From assembly GCA_904420155.1 (NCBI GenBank), contig CAJFUH010000207.1:1-46812 (forward strand): a stretch of DNA of 46,812 nucleotides, read 5' to 3'. The notes below the pieces were generated by a model. That model ran no database searches. It saw only the letters and a program-made list of their open reading frames with translations, and was not told where the DNA came from. Origin of the DNA: an uncultured Clostridia bacterium. Its GTDB lineage: Bacteria > Bacillota > Clostridia > Oscillospirales > Acutalibacteraceae. Each line of letters opens with the position of its first letter. The first letter of the stretch is position 1. Position numbers and translations under genes: made by a program. Below, piece after piece: positions 15,823-27,328 of this stretch.

Positions 15823-16774
15823 ACAAATCCCGCAACCTTTCTTTTACAATCCGATCATCCAATCGGTTCCTTTTCCCCGATAAGATCAAGCGTACCGCCT
15901 TGATCTCCGTCTCCCTGGCCAACAAATAAGCCACCAGCGGACCAATGGTGAACGGGTTGGTTTTCTGGGTTTTCATCAGCTTCATACGGTTGTCATCACA
16001 CCATTTTTCAAAAGCGGAAGACGACTGCGCAAGAGCTTCTACCCCTTGGGCATAGTCCGTATGAGACAAGTATTCCATCACAGCATCCTGTCCGGAAACC
16101 GCCGCGCGGGCCAGATCACCGATATCTAAACTTTCACAGGGCACCATAGCCTCCTGGAAAAAGCCTAAGGGCTTTCCCAGTTTTTGTCCCCGAACAGCTA
16201 TCTTAATGTTGGATATCGCCAGCAGAAGCTCCGCATACCTTTGGATCAGATGGTTTTCCGACTGCCGCCCCGCCTTTTGTATTTGCAATAAGGCGGCCCG
16301 ATCCAAAACAGTATCGCATAATTGTCCATCCCTTGTGTGCAGCAAAGTTTCAAACGCTTTCGCTGCGGATGCTTGCATATCCTCGGGCAAATCCGAAAAA
16401 CGGTGATTGCGTACAGCCTCTTCCAGTACTTCCGGTTCTATTGTGCCCCAGAGAAGATATCTCCTTTCCGGATATCTATCTGTTACCACTGATTTAATAG
16501 CGGTTTTCAGATTGTGATAATCCGCTGGAATCAAAAAAATGCGAAACCCTGTAAGATTTGGGACCAGTTCCCGAAGAAATTCCCACGTCTTGCACGTTTC
16601 TACAGAAAGGATCGTCTCCCTTTCCCCGTCTTTTCCCCATCCTTTTTCATATAAGATCTGCAAGCACTCTTCCTCTGTTTGACATTCCATCAGCTGCTCT
16701 AAGTCCTGTTGGGTCAATAAGGAGAGTTCTTTTGCCCGCACCCGGGAAATCGCATACGTATACTCTTCCGCCAA
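15815..16774 (-). CDS. ntpC: V/A-type ATPase subunit C
   Basis: Subunit C (homologous to eukaryotic V-ATPase subunit d) joins the central rotor to the membrane ring. I prefer TTG 16774, which follows AAAGGGGG by seven bases, over the track's ATG 16795, which has no site; the protein is then 319 residues beginning AEEYTYAISRVRAKE, the typical subunit C start. It is mostly helical with three related bundles and the LIPADYHNLKTAIKS segment. Confidence 0.92.
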   Translation of the reverse strand: MAEEYTYAISRVRAKELSLLTQQDLEQLMECQTEEECLQILYEKGWGKDGERETILSVETCKTWEFLRELVPNLTGFRIFLIPADYHNLKTAIKSVVTDRYPERRYLLWGTIEPEVLEEAVRNHRFSDLPEDMQASAAKAFETLLHTRDGQLCDTVLDRAALLQIQKAGRQSENHLIQRYAELLLAISNIKIAVRGQKLGKPLGFFQEAMVPCESLDIGDLARAAVSGQDAVMEYLSHTDYAQGVEALAQSSSAFEKWCDDNRMKLMKTQKTNPFTIGPLVAYLLARETEIKAVRLILSGKRNRLDDRIVKERLRDLYV

Positions 16775-16801
16775 CCGAAATCCCCCTTTCCACATATTCT
16801 T

Positions 16802-17401
16802 TTACAAAGCTGAATGGAATAGCTTCTCCTGCACTTCATCTTGCAGCAATTCCTGAGAAGATTCAAACAAAGCCTGGAAGGAACAATTCTCCTCCACTCC
16901 GCCGTATACCAGCACAAACCCTCCGTCGATCTCTACAGTCTGTGGGGAAATCCGCAATACCGCGCCGTTGGGAAGCTCCTGCTGTACCCGCTGGGCGAAC
17001 CCTTCCGGCATCCTTTGGAAATCCGTGGAGGAAAATTTAATCTCCCCTTCCTGTTTCCAGGCATATTTTTTTACCAATTGAATCAACAAATCAAAATATT
17101 CTTTTTTAGGAAGACAGTACAGCGATTCTTTCGCACCCTGTACCACCTCCTGAATCAAGCGCTGTTTTTCTTCTAACAACCGTTTCCTGCATAACAGGTC
17201 TGCGGCGGACCGCAAACGGGCCATCCGTTCTTCCGACGCCCGGATGGCGCTCTCTTTTAACTCCCGCCTCTTTCTCTGGGCGTTTTTCTCCCCTTCCTGC
17301 CGGATGCGCCGCGCTTCTTCTTTGCCCTCTTGTATATTTCTTTCCGCAATCTCTTCTGCATCTCTGCGGATTTGCTCCACAATTTTATCCAGCCCTGTCA
17401 T
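16802..17401 (-). CDS. ntpE: V/A-type ATPase subunit E (peripheral stalk)
   Basis: A 199-residue subunit whose N-terminal half is a long charged coiled coil (DKIVEQIRRDAEEIAERN onward, with right-handed heptad/hendecad character), followed by a globular C-terminal domain (EIDGGFVLVYGGVEENCSF) that clamps the head. It pairs with the NtpF-type subunit to form the stator. AAGGAGAGCTGTCT precedes ATG 17401. Confidence 0.94.
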   Translation of the reverse strand: MTGLDKIVEQIRRDAEEIAERNIQEGKEEARRIRQEGEKNAQRKRRELKESAIRASEERMARLRSAADLLCRKRLLEEKQRLIQEVVQGAKESLYCLPKKEYFDLLIQLVKKYAWKQEGEIKFSSTDFQRMPEGFAQRVQQELPNGAVLRISPQTVEIDGGFVLVYGGVEENCSFQALFESSQELLQDEVQEKLFHSAL

Positions 17402-17439
17402 AGACAGCTCTCCTTACTTATGGATTCTGCACAGTCCCC

Positions 17440-19945
<2,506 letters not shown>

Positions 19946-19998
19946 AATCATTCCTCCTCTCTCTGAATATCCGGGAAAACAAGGAGAACGGTATCAAA

Positions 19999-20307
19999 CT
20001 AAAAAATGCTCTTTAAAATATCTTTCTGGATTTCTCCTTGCTTTTGCTGGACCGATCGGCGAAGCTGCTGAATCTGCTTCTCCACTTCCTGCATCTTCTC
20101 GTTCTTCTCCACTTCCACCTGTTGTTCTACCTGTTGGAAGAGCTCTTCTTTCAGGACGCTTGCTTCTTTTGCAACCTGTTCCATTTTGATTTCTACATCC
20201 CGGCGCGCCTGGTCCACCATTTCTTTTTTCTGTTGCAGGCTTTCCTGTTCGATCTGTTCCGCCTGTCTTTCCGCCTGCCGAACCTCGTTAATCGCCTCCT
20301 GCGCCAA
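19999..20307 (-). CDS. ntpF: V/A-type ATPase subunit H/G-like coiled-coil stator subunit (NtpF)
   Basis: First gene of the operon: a 102-residue, highly charged continuous coiled coil (ERQAEQIEQESLQQKK and onward) with no other fold, as in NtpF/subunit H of bacterial V/A-ATPases, which partners subunit E. It starts at TTG 20307, seven bases after AGGAGG. Identity rests mainly on operon position (F-I-K-E-C-G-A-B-D order) and coiled-coil character. Confidence 0.85.
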   Translation of the reverse strand: MAQEAINEVRQAERQAEQIEQESLQQKKEMVDQARRDVEIKMEQVAKEASVLKEELFQQVEQQVEVEKNEKMQEVEKQIQQLRRSVQQKQGEIQKDILKSIF

Positions 20308-20395
20308 ACGACCACCTCCTTTTTATTCCAGTTGTACTTAAAAAATATCGTTCCCTAATCCTATAAAAATATTTTTAAAGGAAATTTTTTATTTA

Positions 20396-20424
20396 ATATT
20401 ACTATATTTTATTAATAAATTCAA
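20396..20424 (-). promoter_or_regulatory. promoter of the V/A-ATPase operon
   Basis: TTGAAT (20424-20419), a 17-base spacer and TAATAT (20401-20396) on the minus strand in very AT-rich DNA, giving a leader of about 80 bases before the ntpF start. Confidence 0.5.
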
Positions 20425-20463
20425 TATAATTTATTAAAATACTTCTTATTTGTATCATTTCTT

Positions 20464-20500
20464 AAAAAAATCCTGCCATGGAAGTTCCAAAGCAGGATTT
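20464..20500 (-). terminator. terminator of the HAD hydrolase gene
   Basis: AAATCCTGC pairs with GCAGGATTT on the minus strand, followed by a run of seven T residues. It separates the HAD/MBL unit from the V-ATPase operon. Confidence 0.85.
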
Positions 20501-20546
20501 AAGACATCAAAAATTCATGTTTTACTATTTTCCGTTTTACTGTTCG

Positions 20547-21380
20547 TCAAAGGTCTTCCTGCGGATCCCAATGCTCCTGTAAATAGCGTGCCACGCCATT
20601 TTTACGGCTGCTTCCTATAATCTCATCCGCTACTTCTTTGGCTTGGGGGACGCCGTCCTCCACCACCAAAGCTTTATCCGCCATGCACAGCATATCAATA
20701 TCATTCAAATTATCTCCAAAAACTTCCACCCGCTGTACGTTATAGTATTCTTTTAGTTTTTTGATTCCTTCGCTTTTGCTGGCATATCGGCTGAAAATTT
20801 CCAAAAAGTAAAGTCCAGAATAGTTATCGCGATATAGTACCGGGCGAATCCCTTCCACCTGGCTCACATCCTCAAAGATCGGCTGTAATATCCTTTGTTC
20901 ATCCATCATGGTAAAATAGATGACCCGATCGGTTTCTTCCACTTGCATTCGATCCACTTGCCGAAACCATTTATACTCCTTCCCTTTTCGTTCTTCATAA
21001 AAATTCCTTTCAAAATCATTGTGCCATGTCTCAAACTCTACACCGATTTCATTTCCATCTAAGCGGTATAGAAAAGATAAATGATCATACCGTCTGAGAA
21101 TCTCTACGACCCGGCAAGCATCTTTATAAGCAATCGCCGAACATCCTGTATATTTTTTCTCTGTAAAATCGTAAAGCAAAACCCCGTTAAGCAAAATTCC
21201 CGGCAACTTTAAGTGTAACCCGGATAACAGGTCAAAAGCAGAGGAACTTCGCGCAGTGGCTATGGTAAATAACATACCCTGCTGAAGAAGACGGTTAAGG
21301 ATGTTTTCCGTCTCTTGGGAGATTTTCTTTTCTGGGGTGAGCAGCGTCCCATCCAAATCTGTCACATATAAAGTCTTCAT
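20547..21380 (-). CDS. Cof-type HAD-IIB family hydrolase
   Basis: The start is ATG 21380 behind AAAAGGAG; the track's 45-residue extension is a shadow of the overlapping MBL reading frame. The 277-residue protein has HAD motif I DLDGTLL (nucleophile Asp and acid Asp), motif II TIATARS, motif III lysine in ASKSEGIKKLKE and motif IV GDNLNDIDML. A long type IIB cap lies between motifs II and III. Such enzymes dephosphorylate sugar phosphates or cofactors such as FMN or PLP; the substrate is not predictable here. It lies 23 bases after the MBL-fold gene, so the two are probably co-transcribed. Confidence 0.9.
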   Translation of the reverse strand: MKTLYVTDLDGTLLTPEKKISQETENILNRLLQQGMLFTIATARSSSAFDLLSGLHLKLPGILLNGVLLYDFTEKKYTGCSAIAYKDACRVVEILRRYDHLSFLYRLDGNEIGVEFETWHNDFERNFYEERKGKEYKWFRQVDRMQVEETDRVIYFTMMDEQRILQPIFEDVSQVEGIRPVLYRDNYSGLYFLEIFSRYASKSEGIKKLKEYYNVQRVEVFGDNLNDIDMLCMADKALVVEDGVPQAKEVADEIIGSSRKNGVARYLQEHWDPQEDL

Positions 21381-21403
21381 TTTATTTCTCCTTTTCCTTC
21401 TGA

Positions 21404-22741
21404 TTACCAATTTTCTTCTTCCAGGGAATCGCACAAACATCCCCGTTCCATCTGGCCGGAGACCACATAGATACCACAATCGGCCAGACGGGTACGCCAT
21501 TTGCATTTGGGACATTTTTCCGGCGCAGCCCCCCGTTCATTGTATTCAAAACATTCGCACATATGGTTGCAGCAATACCCATTTTCCACAAACCAAGCGC
21601 AGGCATAACGGTTGGTGCAATGTTTGATCCCCTCTTCCTCCTGGTATTCCCCGCAAATCATGCCGGCCGCATGATAATCTCCGTTGGAAATCAAAATATG
21701 GGATTTGGCAATATCTTGGAAAATGTGGGACCAGCTGCCTGAAGTTCCATGGTGCGGGGCCTTAAAAATATAATATCCATCATACAGGTCCTCTGCAATG
21801 GCGTCAAAGGTTTCCGGGGTGGCATCCCCTGTCATCAATATATCGTCATAGGACGCCGCCTGCCGGCGATTATTATGAAATACCACGCTTGCAGTATTCT
21901 GCTGTTGGCTGTATTCATTTCGTACAGAAGGACGGCTCAAAACTTCTATCACATCCTGGGACGCCGGCAGCTTCTGCAAATCTTCGGAAAGCTCTTCCAA
22001 CCGGCCTAAATAATCCTCCAGGCGGTCCATGGATTCTTCAATTTCCGCAGGTTGCCCCCGGGTTTCCTCCGAACACAATTCACAGCAATAGACATACTCC
22101 TGACAGAACTCCTCCTTAATCCGAAGAAATTTCGCCGCCTTTCTTCCCGAATACGGGGAAGACATACAGATATCCAGCTCTTCCACAATATCCCTCAATA
22201 GTTCCGAAAAGGGATATTGTTCCCAGGCGGGCCACAGCACATCGTACTCCACATCGTCAAACAGGAACGTGCTTCCCCTGCCCAGGGTATAAATGGATTC
22301 TGAGCCCGCCAGTTGACGCAAATTTTCAAACATGCGCAGCGGCGCTATACTGGTTTGAAAATATTCGCTCTGCCTTCCCCAAAAAGTAAATATATACACG
22401 GCAATCTCCAGCAGCAGCGCCCTCCCTTCGTTATTTACAGGAGCCGTTGGGAGATAGATCCGGTCAAAATAGTAAGGATCTGCCTGTATGATATAAAACA
22501 AACCAGAAATATGATCCCTATGATAATGGGTCAACAGAAAACTCCTGCCCTCCGCCTCTTCATAACGGGGCAAGATCCCCTTTTCCAAATAAACATGAAC
22601 CGCTTCCTCTGTCTCTTGAATTTTAGAGTTCATAGATCCGCAATCCACCATCAGGATCTGTCGGTTAGATCCTCCCAACACGATGCATTCTCCGAACTCC
22701 ATATTATGCATTTCTATCCAATCCATTGATGATACCGTCAC
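21404..22741 (-). CDS. MBL-fold metallo-hydrolase with Cys-rich C-terminal tail
   Basis: The 445-residue protein has a metallo-beta-lactamase fold of the ComEC/competence-like branch: FLLTHYHRDHISG gives the HxHxDH motif (H72, H74, D76, H77), later TGDATPETF and APHHGTSGSWS. The middle (about residues 190-290) is an inserted acidic helical segment. The last about 70 residues hold more than ten cysteines (CCNHMCEC, CPKCKW, CLC), resembling one or two zinc ribbons; I do not know a described family with this tail. It has no signal peptide. It starts at GTG 22741 after AAGGGAAGG. A terminator separates it from the MORN gene upstream, and the HAD gene follows closely. Confidence 0.85.
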   Translation of the reverse strand: MTVSSMDWIEMHNMEFGECIVLGGSNRQILMVDCGSMNSKIQETEEAVHVYLEKGILPRYEEAEGRSFLLTHYHRDHISGLFYIIQADPYYFDRIYLPTAPVNNEGRALLLEIAVYIFTFWGRQSEYFQTSIAPLRMFENLRQLAGSESIYTLGRGSTFLFDDVEYDVLWPAWEQYPFSELLRDIVEELDICMSSPYSGRKAAKFLRIKEEFCQEYVYCCELCSEETRGQPAEIEESMDRLEDYLGRLEELSEDLQKLPASQDVIEVLSRPSVRNEYSQQQNTASVVFHNNRRQAASYDDILMTGDATPETFDAIAEDLYDGYYIFKAPHHGTSGSWSHIFQDIAKSHILISNGDYHAAGMICGEYQEEEGIKHCTNRYACAWFVENGYCCNHMCECFEYNERGAAPEKCPKCKWRTRLADCGIYVVSGQMERGCLCDSLEEENW

Positions 22742-22794
22742 AAATCCTTCCCTTTGCTTTCCCTTTTTTCAAAAATTTCCCATCTCCCGAAAAA

Positions 22795-22837
22795 AGGGGA
22801 AAGGTGTGGACAACCGTTTTGATCGCCACACCTTTCT
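22795..22837 (-). terminator. terminator of the MORN-protein gene
   Basis: On the minus strand AAAGGTGTGG pairs with CCACACCTTT, followed by CCCCTTTTTT, starting just after the stop codon of the MORN gene. Confidence 0.85.
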
Positions 22838-22838
22838 G

Positions 22839-25800
22839 TTATTTACTTTCTTCTACGATTGGCAAATAGTCGTAGGATACGCCGTTCTCAAACTGAATAT
22901 GCTGTGTTCCGGAAACCGGCTCTAGTACGAATTCTCCCACCAGTGTGGTTCCGTCATCGCGGTATAAAATGCCTTTACCCTGGGGTTTGCCTTGACAAAA
23001 ACATCCCGTATATCGATGGTCCTGATATAACAGGGTCCCTTTGCCGTGTGGAACCCCGTCCTTTAGCTGTCCGGAGTATACGCCGCCATTTTGGCTCTGT
23101 TCCACTACATATACCGGAGCGGTACAGAATTTGCCGTATTCCGTATTCAACAAGGTCTCTTGTTCCGGCAGAGGGGAAAGCGTCCGGAGGCTTACCTTCA
23201 TACTTTTTCTCAATACTCCATCTACAAAGATGCCTTCTTCCTTCTTTTCTCCAAAGGGGGTAAAAAAGCAGCCCATGCCGTTGGGTTTCCCATCCAAAAT
23301 GTTTCCTTCAAATTGCAGGGTTTCATTTTCCAGGTCATACCGTTTGACATAAATGAGCATTCCATTCTCATAAACCCCTTCTTCATATACTTTTCCGTCC
23401 CGGATAGTATTGGCCCTCCCGTGCAATTTGCCTTTTTGAAATTCTCCCGCATATTTGGCCTGTCCATCTTCGTAGAGCACGCCCGCGCCGTCATATAAAT
23501 CAGCTTTCCAAAGGCCTGCGTACTGTAACTTTCCGTCTTGATAACTGCATCCGTAGCCGTCCCTTTCATTATTTTTAAAATTACCGGAAAAGACATAATT
23601 CCCATTCTGATATTGGTATCCATGCCCATTATAACAGTTATCCCGAAAACTGCCCTCATAGACTTTTTCTCCCTGGTAGTAGTAACTGCCTTCCCCGCAA
23701 AACTGGTCGTCTTTCCATTCTCCTTCATAAACAAGCTGACCCTGGGCATCAAATCCCTTGAGGTATCCCTGGGGAAGTCCTTTTTGAAAAAGTCCTTGGT
23801 ATTTTCCTCCACTGGGGAAAAATTTACATCCTTGTCCATGGTACTGCCCATTCTCCCAATCGCCTTCATAGCATTTAAAACCATGGGCATCATATTCCGC
23901 CGCCCAGCCATGGACTTGACCGTTTTGAAACTGACCCTGGATCATATGGCCATTGTCCAAATGCAGCGTGCCTTCGCCTTCGTACCGGTTGTCCTTCCAC
24001 ATTCCGCTGTAAAGGGCTTCCCCGGATTCCCGATATTCTGTCCCAAACCCATTTCTTTTACAGTCTTTCCAGCCTCCTGTATACAATAGGTTTCCTTCTC
24101 CGTCAAATTCCGTGCCTTTTCCTGTCAATACGTCGTCTTTCCATTGGCCTACGAAAATTCTGCCGTCTTGAGCGTGATAAGTAACGCCCGCCCCCTGACG
24201 TTTGCCGTTTTCCCAACGGCCGGAAAACAGGAGATTCCCATTGCTGTCGAAGCGAGATCCCATTCCCACTGGGAGATCCTCCTCCCAACGCCCCACCTGA
24301 ATGGTCCCGTCATGTGGGCGGAAGGCAACTCCTGTGCCGTGCCGCTTATTGGCTTTCCAGTTTCCAGCATAACAGAGCCGGCCTGTCTTATAATAATAAA
24401 CGCCAAATCCTTCCCGCTTATCTGTTTCATACGTCCCTTCATAAGCGGTACAGCCGTTCTGCATGATGGTCCTTCCCCGGCCTTGCCGTTTCCCATCTAT
24501 TACATTTCCATAGTAATAATAGCTCTCTCCCGGAGCGACATCAATACGCATTTTCCCTTGGATAGCATAGGGACATCCATTTTCCACCCCATTGCACCCT
24601 GCGGTATGCCGGCAAGTCTCTTCTGCGTCATCATAAATCAGGGCCTCGTCTTCTTCCTCTTGCTTAGGGGAAGATTGTCTCATAGGGGGAATGGATCCCA
24701 GATAGGTATCTTTCGCCATGGGTTTTACCATTACATTGTAACGGCGGTATGTATGAATTTGCTCCTGCTTTTCTTCTGTCGTCTCCGGATGCCGAGGCAT
24801 CAAAGATTCGTCGGGAATTTTCCGGTCATATGTATATGCCGGTTCTTCTTTCGGAACGGGAGGCTCCTCACAACAAGGCACTTCCTGTGCCACTGGGGGA
24901 GTTGACTCCAATTTTGGAACTTCTTCTTCCAGCTTCTGAGGCGGTTCTTCCTCCTGGGATAGATCTTCCTTCCTCTCTTCTAATACCGGTTCGGGATCTT
25001 CCTGTTTTTCCAGCTCCTCATATTTTTTTAATTCCGGAGAACTGGCTCCCCACTGATAACTGTCAATATTTTCATAGCGGCTTAAAGCCGCTTCCACTTC
25101 CGATTTCAGTTGTTCCACCTGTTTGCCCTTATTTTCCGTCAGCAGTAATTCTTTGGATATAGGCAACATTGATTCTTGATCCGGTTCGGTGGGATCTTCC
25201 ACATGAAACCCGTCTTCCCGATCGGCTTCCCCGGCAGTCTCTTCCGGCTTTCTTTCGGGACTGAACAAAGGCTTGGCCTGGTTCCCGTTTCGTATCGCTT
25301 GCAGCACTGTTTTCCGCCGTTCCACTTCTTCCGCCCGGCAAAAGTAGAAATCCCCTTTATTGGTTCTGGCAACCACCTCCGGGATCCCTGCAGCCCCATT
25401 GAGCAAGGTTAATTCCTCTGAATCTTCCGGGATCCCACAAGGATATAATTCATATCCATTCTCTTCCCCCGCGCGAGGCGCATATTCCTTGACCACGATG
25501 GCTTCCCCTCCCCGCACCGGCATTAAAATAGAAGTGGGAATCTTTCTCACATCGGGAGAAAAATATTCTGTCCGTTTCCAACGGTGGTCAAAATCAAAAA
25601 AAGCAGCCTTCCGAATATGTTTCTGAGCATCCTGTGTGACGATTTGATAACTACCGTCTGATTCAGCAAAGCTTTTTTCTAAAAGACGATAACCAGCCAG
25701 CTTTTTCCACTTCATAGGATTTCCGTTTTCTAATAAATAGGAATATCGGTAATCCATTCCATCGGACCGCCGGACCACTTTATTTTTTAGCCGTTGTCCA

Positions 25801-25916
25801 TTGGTAAAAAAATCACGGCGAAGTTCGTAAAACAAATCGTCTTTTGCAGCTCCCCCGTCATATCTCGCATAGTAAATCGCATAAAACTGCGTCATTTGCT
25901 GTTCATTGTTCGACAT
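22839..25916 (-). CDS. large MORN-repeat protein
   Basis: A 1025-residue soluble protein. Residues 1-210 form an unrecognised N-terminal domain (MTQFYAIYYARYDGGAAKDD start). Residues about 215-440 are a Pro/Glu/Lys-rich linker with a conserved-looking CRHTAGCNGVENGC cysteine cluster at 435-448. From about 467 to 1005 I count roughly 20 MORN units of 22-24 residues, such as YAGNWKANKRHGTG and FSGRWENGKRQGAG; two near 845-900 are degenerate and are followed by a non-repeat insert. MORN repeats form an extended beta-meander and bind lipids or proteins in eukaryotes; bacterial roles are largely unknown. No signal peptide or membrane helix. It has its own promoter and terminator. Confidence 0.92.
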   Translation of the reverse strand: MSNNEQQMTQFYAIYYARYDGGAAKDDLFYELRRDFFTNGQRLKNKVVRRSDGMDYRYSYLLENGNPMKWKKLAGYRLLEKSFAESDGSYQIVTQDAQKHIRKAAFFDFDHRWKRTEYFSPDVRKIPTSILMPVRGGEAIVVKEYAPRAGEENGYELYPCGIPEDSEELTLLNGAAGIPEVVARTNKGDFYFCRAEEVERRKTVLQAIRNGNQAKPLFSPERKPEETAGEADREDGFHVEDPTEPDQESMLPISKELLLTENKGKQVEQLKSEVEAALSRYENIDSYQWGASSPELKKYEELEKQEDPEPVLEERKEDLSQEEEPPQKLEEEVPKLESTPPVAQEVPCCEEPPVPKEEPAYTYDRKIPDESLMPRHPETTEEKQEQIHTYRRYNVMVKPMAKDTYLGSIPPMRQSSPKQEEEDEALIYDDAEETCRHTAGCNGVENGCPYAIQGKMRIDVAPGESYYYYGNVIDGKRQGRGRTIMQNGCTAYEGTYETDKREGFGVYYYKTGRLCYAGNWKANKRHGTGVAFRPHDGTIQVGRWEEDLPVGMGSRFDSNGNLLFSGRWENGKRQGAGVTYHAQDGRIFVGQWKDDVLTGKGTEFDGEGNLLYTGGWKDCKRNGFGTEYRESGEALYSGMWKDNRYEGEGTLHLDNGHMIQGQFQNGQVHGWAAEYDAHGFKCYEGDWENGQYHGQGCKFFPSGGKYQGLFQKGLPQGYLKGFDAQGQLVYEGEWKDDQFCGEGSYYYQGEKVYEGSFRDNCYNGHGYQYQNGNYVFSGNFKNNERDGYGCSYQDGKLQYAGLWKADLYDGAGVLYEDGQAKYAGEFQKGKLHGRANTIRDGKVYEEGVYENGMLIYVKRYDLENETLQFEGNILDGKPNGMGCFFTPFGEKKEEGIFVDGVLRKSMKVSLRTLSPLPEQETLLNTEYGKFCTAPVYVVEQSQNGGVYSGQLKDGVPHGKGTLLYQDHRYTGCFCQGKPQGKGILYRDDGTTLVGEFVLEPVSGTQHIQFENGVSYDYLPIVEESK

Positions 25917-26003
25917 TCTTTCAGCGCCCCCACTTGCTTGCGTGTTGCTTTCTTATCCTTAGTTTTTCGCTCTCGCTTTTCCTAATATAAGTTACTTACT
26001 GTT

Positions 26004-26032
26004 ATCTTATATGAAATAGCTCTGCTTTGCAA
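26004..26032 (-). promoter_or_regulatory. promoter of the MORN-protein gene
   Basis: TTGCAA (26032-26027), a 17-base spacer and TAAGAT (26009-26004) on the minus strand. The spacer contains CAGAGCTAT, also present in the mraZ promoter spacer. Confidence 0.65.
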
Positions 26033-26112
26033 GGATTTCCGCCTAATCTGACAAAAAAATCACATCTTTTGCCCAATTTGTTTGGGAACAGCTACAAAGT
26101 AAGGGGAATCTT

Positions 26113-27207
26113 TTATTTCGTTTCCTCTTTGTCTTCCTTTTTGGTATCCTTCTTTTTCCGGATTACATAAGGGATCAGCAAAACTGCCGCTGCGACAGCC
26201 ACACATAACCCCATCGTAAGCCAAAAGGCCCCCGTACGGTCTTCTTTTGCAATCATATGGGTATGTATCTGCCCTTCTTCCTGGCTGTCTATTTCTTCTT
26301 GGGATGTGGAAGAACCTTTTTCCCGGGAAGAAGTTTCTTTGCTTTCCCCTTTCTGATTCCCTGCGGACTTGGATGAGGAAGAACTTCCCTTTTTGTAAGC
26401 GGCGGAAGAGGTTTTCCCGCCGGAAACAGAAGCTAAGCTGTCTGGACGCTCTTGGCGATATACCATCACTTCATAAGTTTTTTGGGTTGTCCCATCCGGG
26501 CTGCGAACGGTAATTTTGATCGCTGTGGTTTCTCCAGCTTTTTCTAAGGTTTTTCGGCTCACCTTGACCGTGGCGTCTTCCCGCATTGCTTTTGCGTAAA
26601 AAGTGATACGGTCAATGGAATAAGGCACTTCCATGGTATAGTTCAAAATATCCGGACGAAAGTCTGGCTGTAGCGTCCCAGTATCCGGTTGTAATGCCTG
26701 TAAAGAGTAATCCGGTGTCACGACACCTATTTGCGCCCCGGTAATTTCCGGGGGCGGTAATTCCTGTAATTGGTCGGTTCCCACACCGTCTATTTCAATC
26801 CGGACCGGTATTTGTCCATCCTCGGTTGTATCCCGAACCAAAAAATTTAGGGAACATAGTTCTTTCTTGGTTCCATCCACAGAGATGCCGCCTTGATCTG
26901 AGAGAAATATCAGAATAACGGACCCTTCCTTTTCACTGAAACTATATTCCGAATCTTCCGTCTCTCCTTCCGCTTGCAGTCCCCGAAATTCTAAACAGGA
27001 AGAGTCAAAGGTAATGCGCGCCCGAAAAGTGGAAATGTTCTCTGTATAATCGCCCTCCAAAGAGAGAAGTAAAGAAGCCTTTTCCCCAGGCGCTGTTTCT
27101 TCCTCTCGATTTTCCCATAAGAACCAAACTGTGTCTTCTCCTTTTACCGCCGCTGGCGATAAAAGGGAAAAAACTAGAAGCAGGATAAACGTCAGGCACT
27201 TTTTCAT
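26113..27207 (-). CDS. secreted, membrane-anchored protein with cohesin-like and cadherin-like domains
   Basis: The 364-residue protein begins with a signal peptide (MKKCLTFILLLVFSLLSPAA). Residues about 25-165 resemble a cohesin/CBM-like beta sandwich: a PGEKASLLLSLEG start, FRARITFDSSCLEF, and a LCSLNFLVRD strand. Residues about 170-255 resemble a cadherin-like beta-sandwich repeat (LQPDFRPDILNYTMEVPYS, ending in KTYEVMVYR). A Ser/Lys/Glu-rich linker (about 260-325) and a C-terminal membrane helix (about 332-352) with a basic tail KKKDTKKEDKEE follow. It is probably a cell-surface binding or scaffold protein. No dockerin or LPXTG motif is seen. It is monocistronic, divergent from mscS. Confidence 0.8.
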   Translation of the reverse strand: MKKCLTFILLLVFSLLSPAAVKGEDTVWFLWENREEETAPGEKASLLLSLEGDYTENISTFRARITFDSSCLEFRGLQAEGETEDSEYSFSEKEGSVILIFLSDQGGISVDGTKKELCSLNFLVRDTTEDGQIPVRIEIDGVGTDQLQELPPPEITGAQIGVVTPDYSLQALQPDTGTLQPDFRPDILNYTMEVPYSIDRITFYAKAMREDATVKVSRKTLEKAGETTAIKITVRSPDGTTQKTYEVMVYRQERPDSLASVSGGKTSSAAYKKGSSSSSKSAGNQKGESKETSSREKGSSTSQEEIDSQEEGQIHTHMIAKEDRTGAFWLTMGLCVAVAAAVLLIPYVIRKKKDTKKEDKEETK

Positions 27208-27262
27208 CTTTCATTTTTCCCTTCTATTGGAAGAATTCCTTTTCCCAAAAACGGGAAAGCGG

Positions 27263-27291
27263 TTGCATCCCCATAGGTTTTATGATACTCT
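27263..27291 (+). promoter_or_regulatory. promoter of mscS
   Basis: TTGCAT, a 17-base spacer and TACTCT, about 38 bases before the start codon. A small stem TTTCCC/GGGAAA lies just upstream at 27241-27258, between the two divergent genes. Confidence 0.5.
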
Positions 27292-27328
27292 GATTACAAA
27301 ACTATCCTGAATTGGGAGGGCTTTTTCT

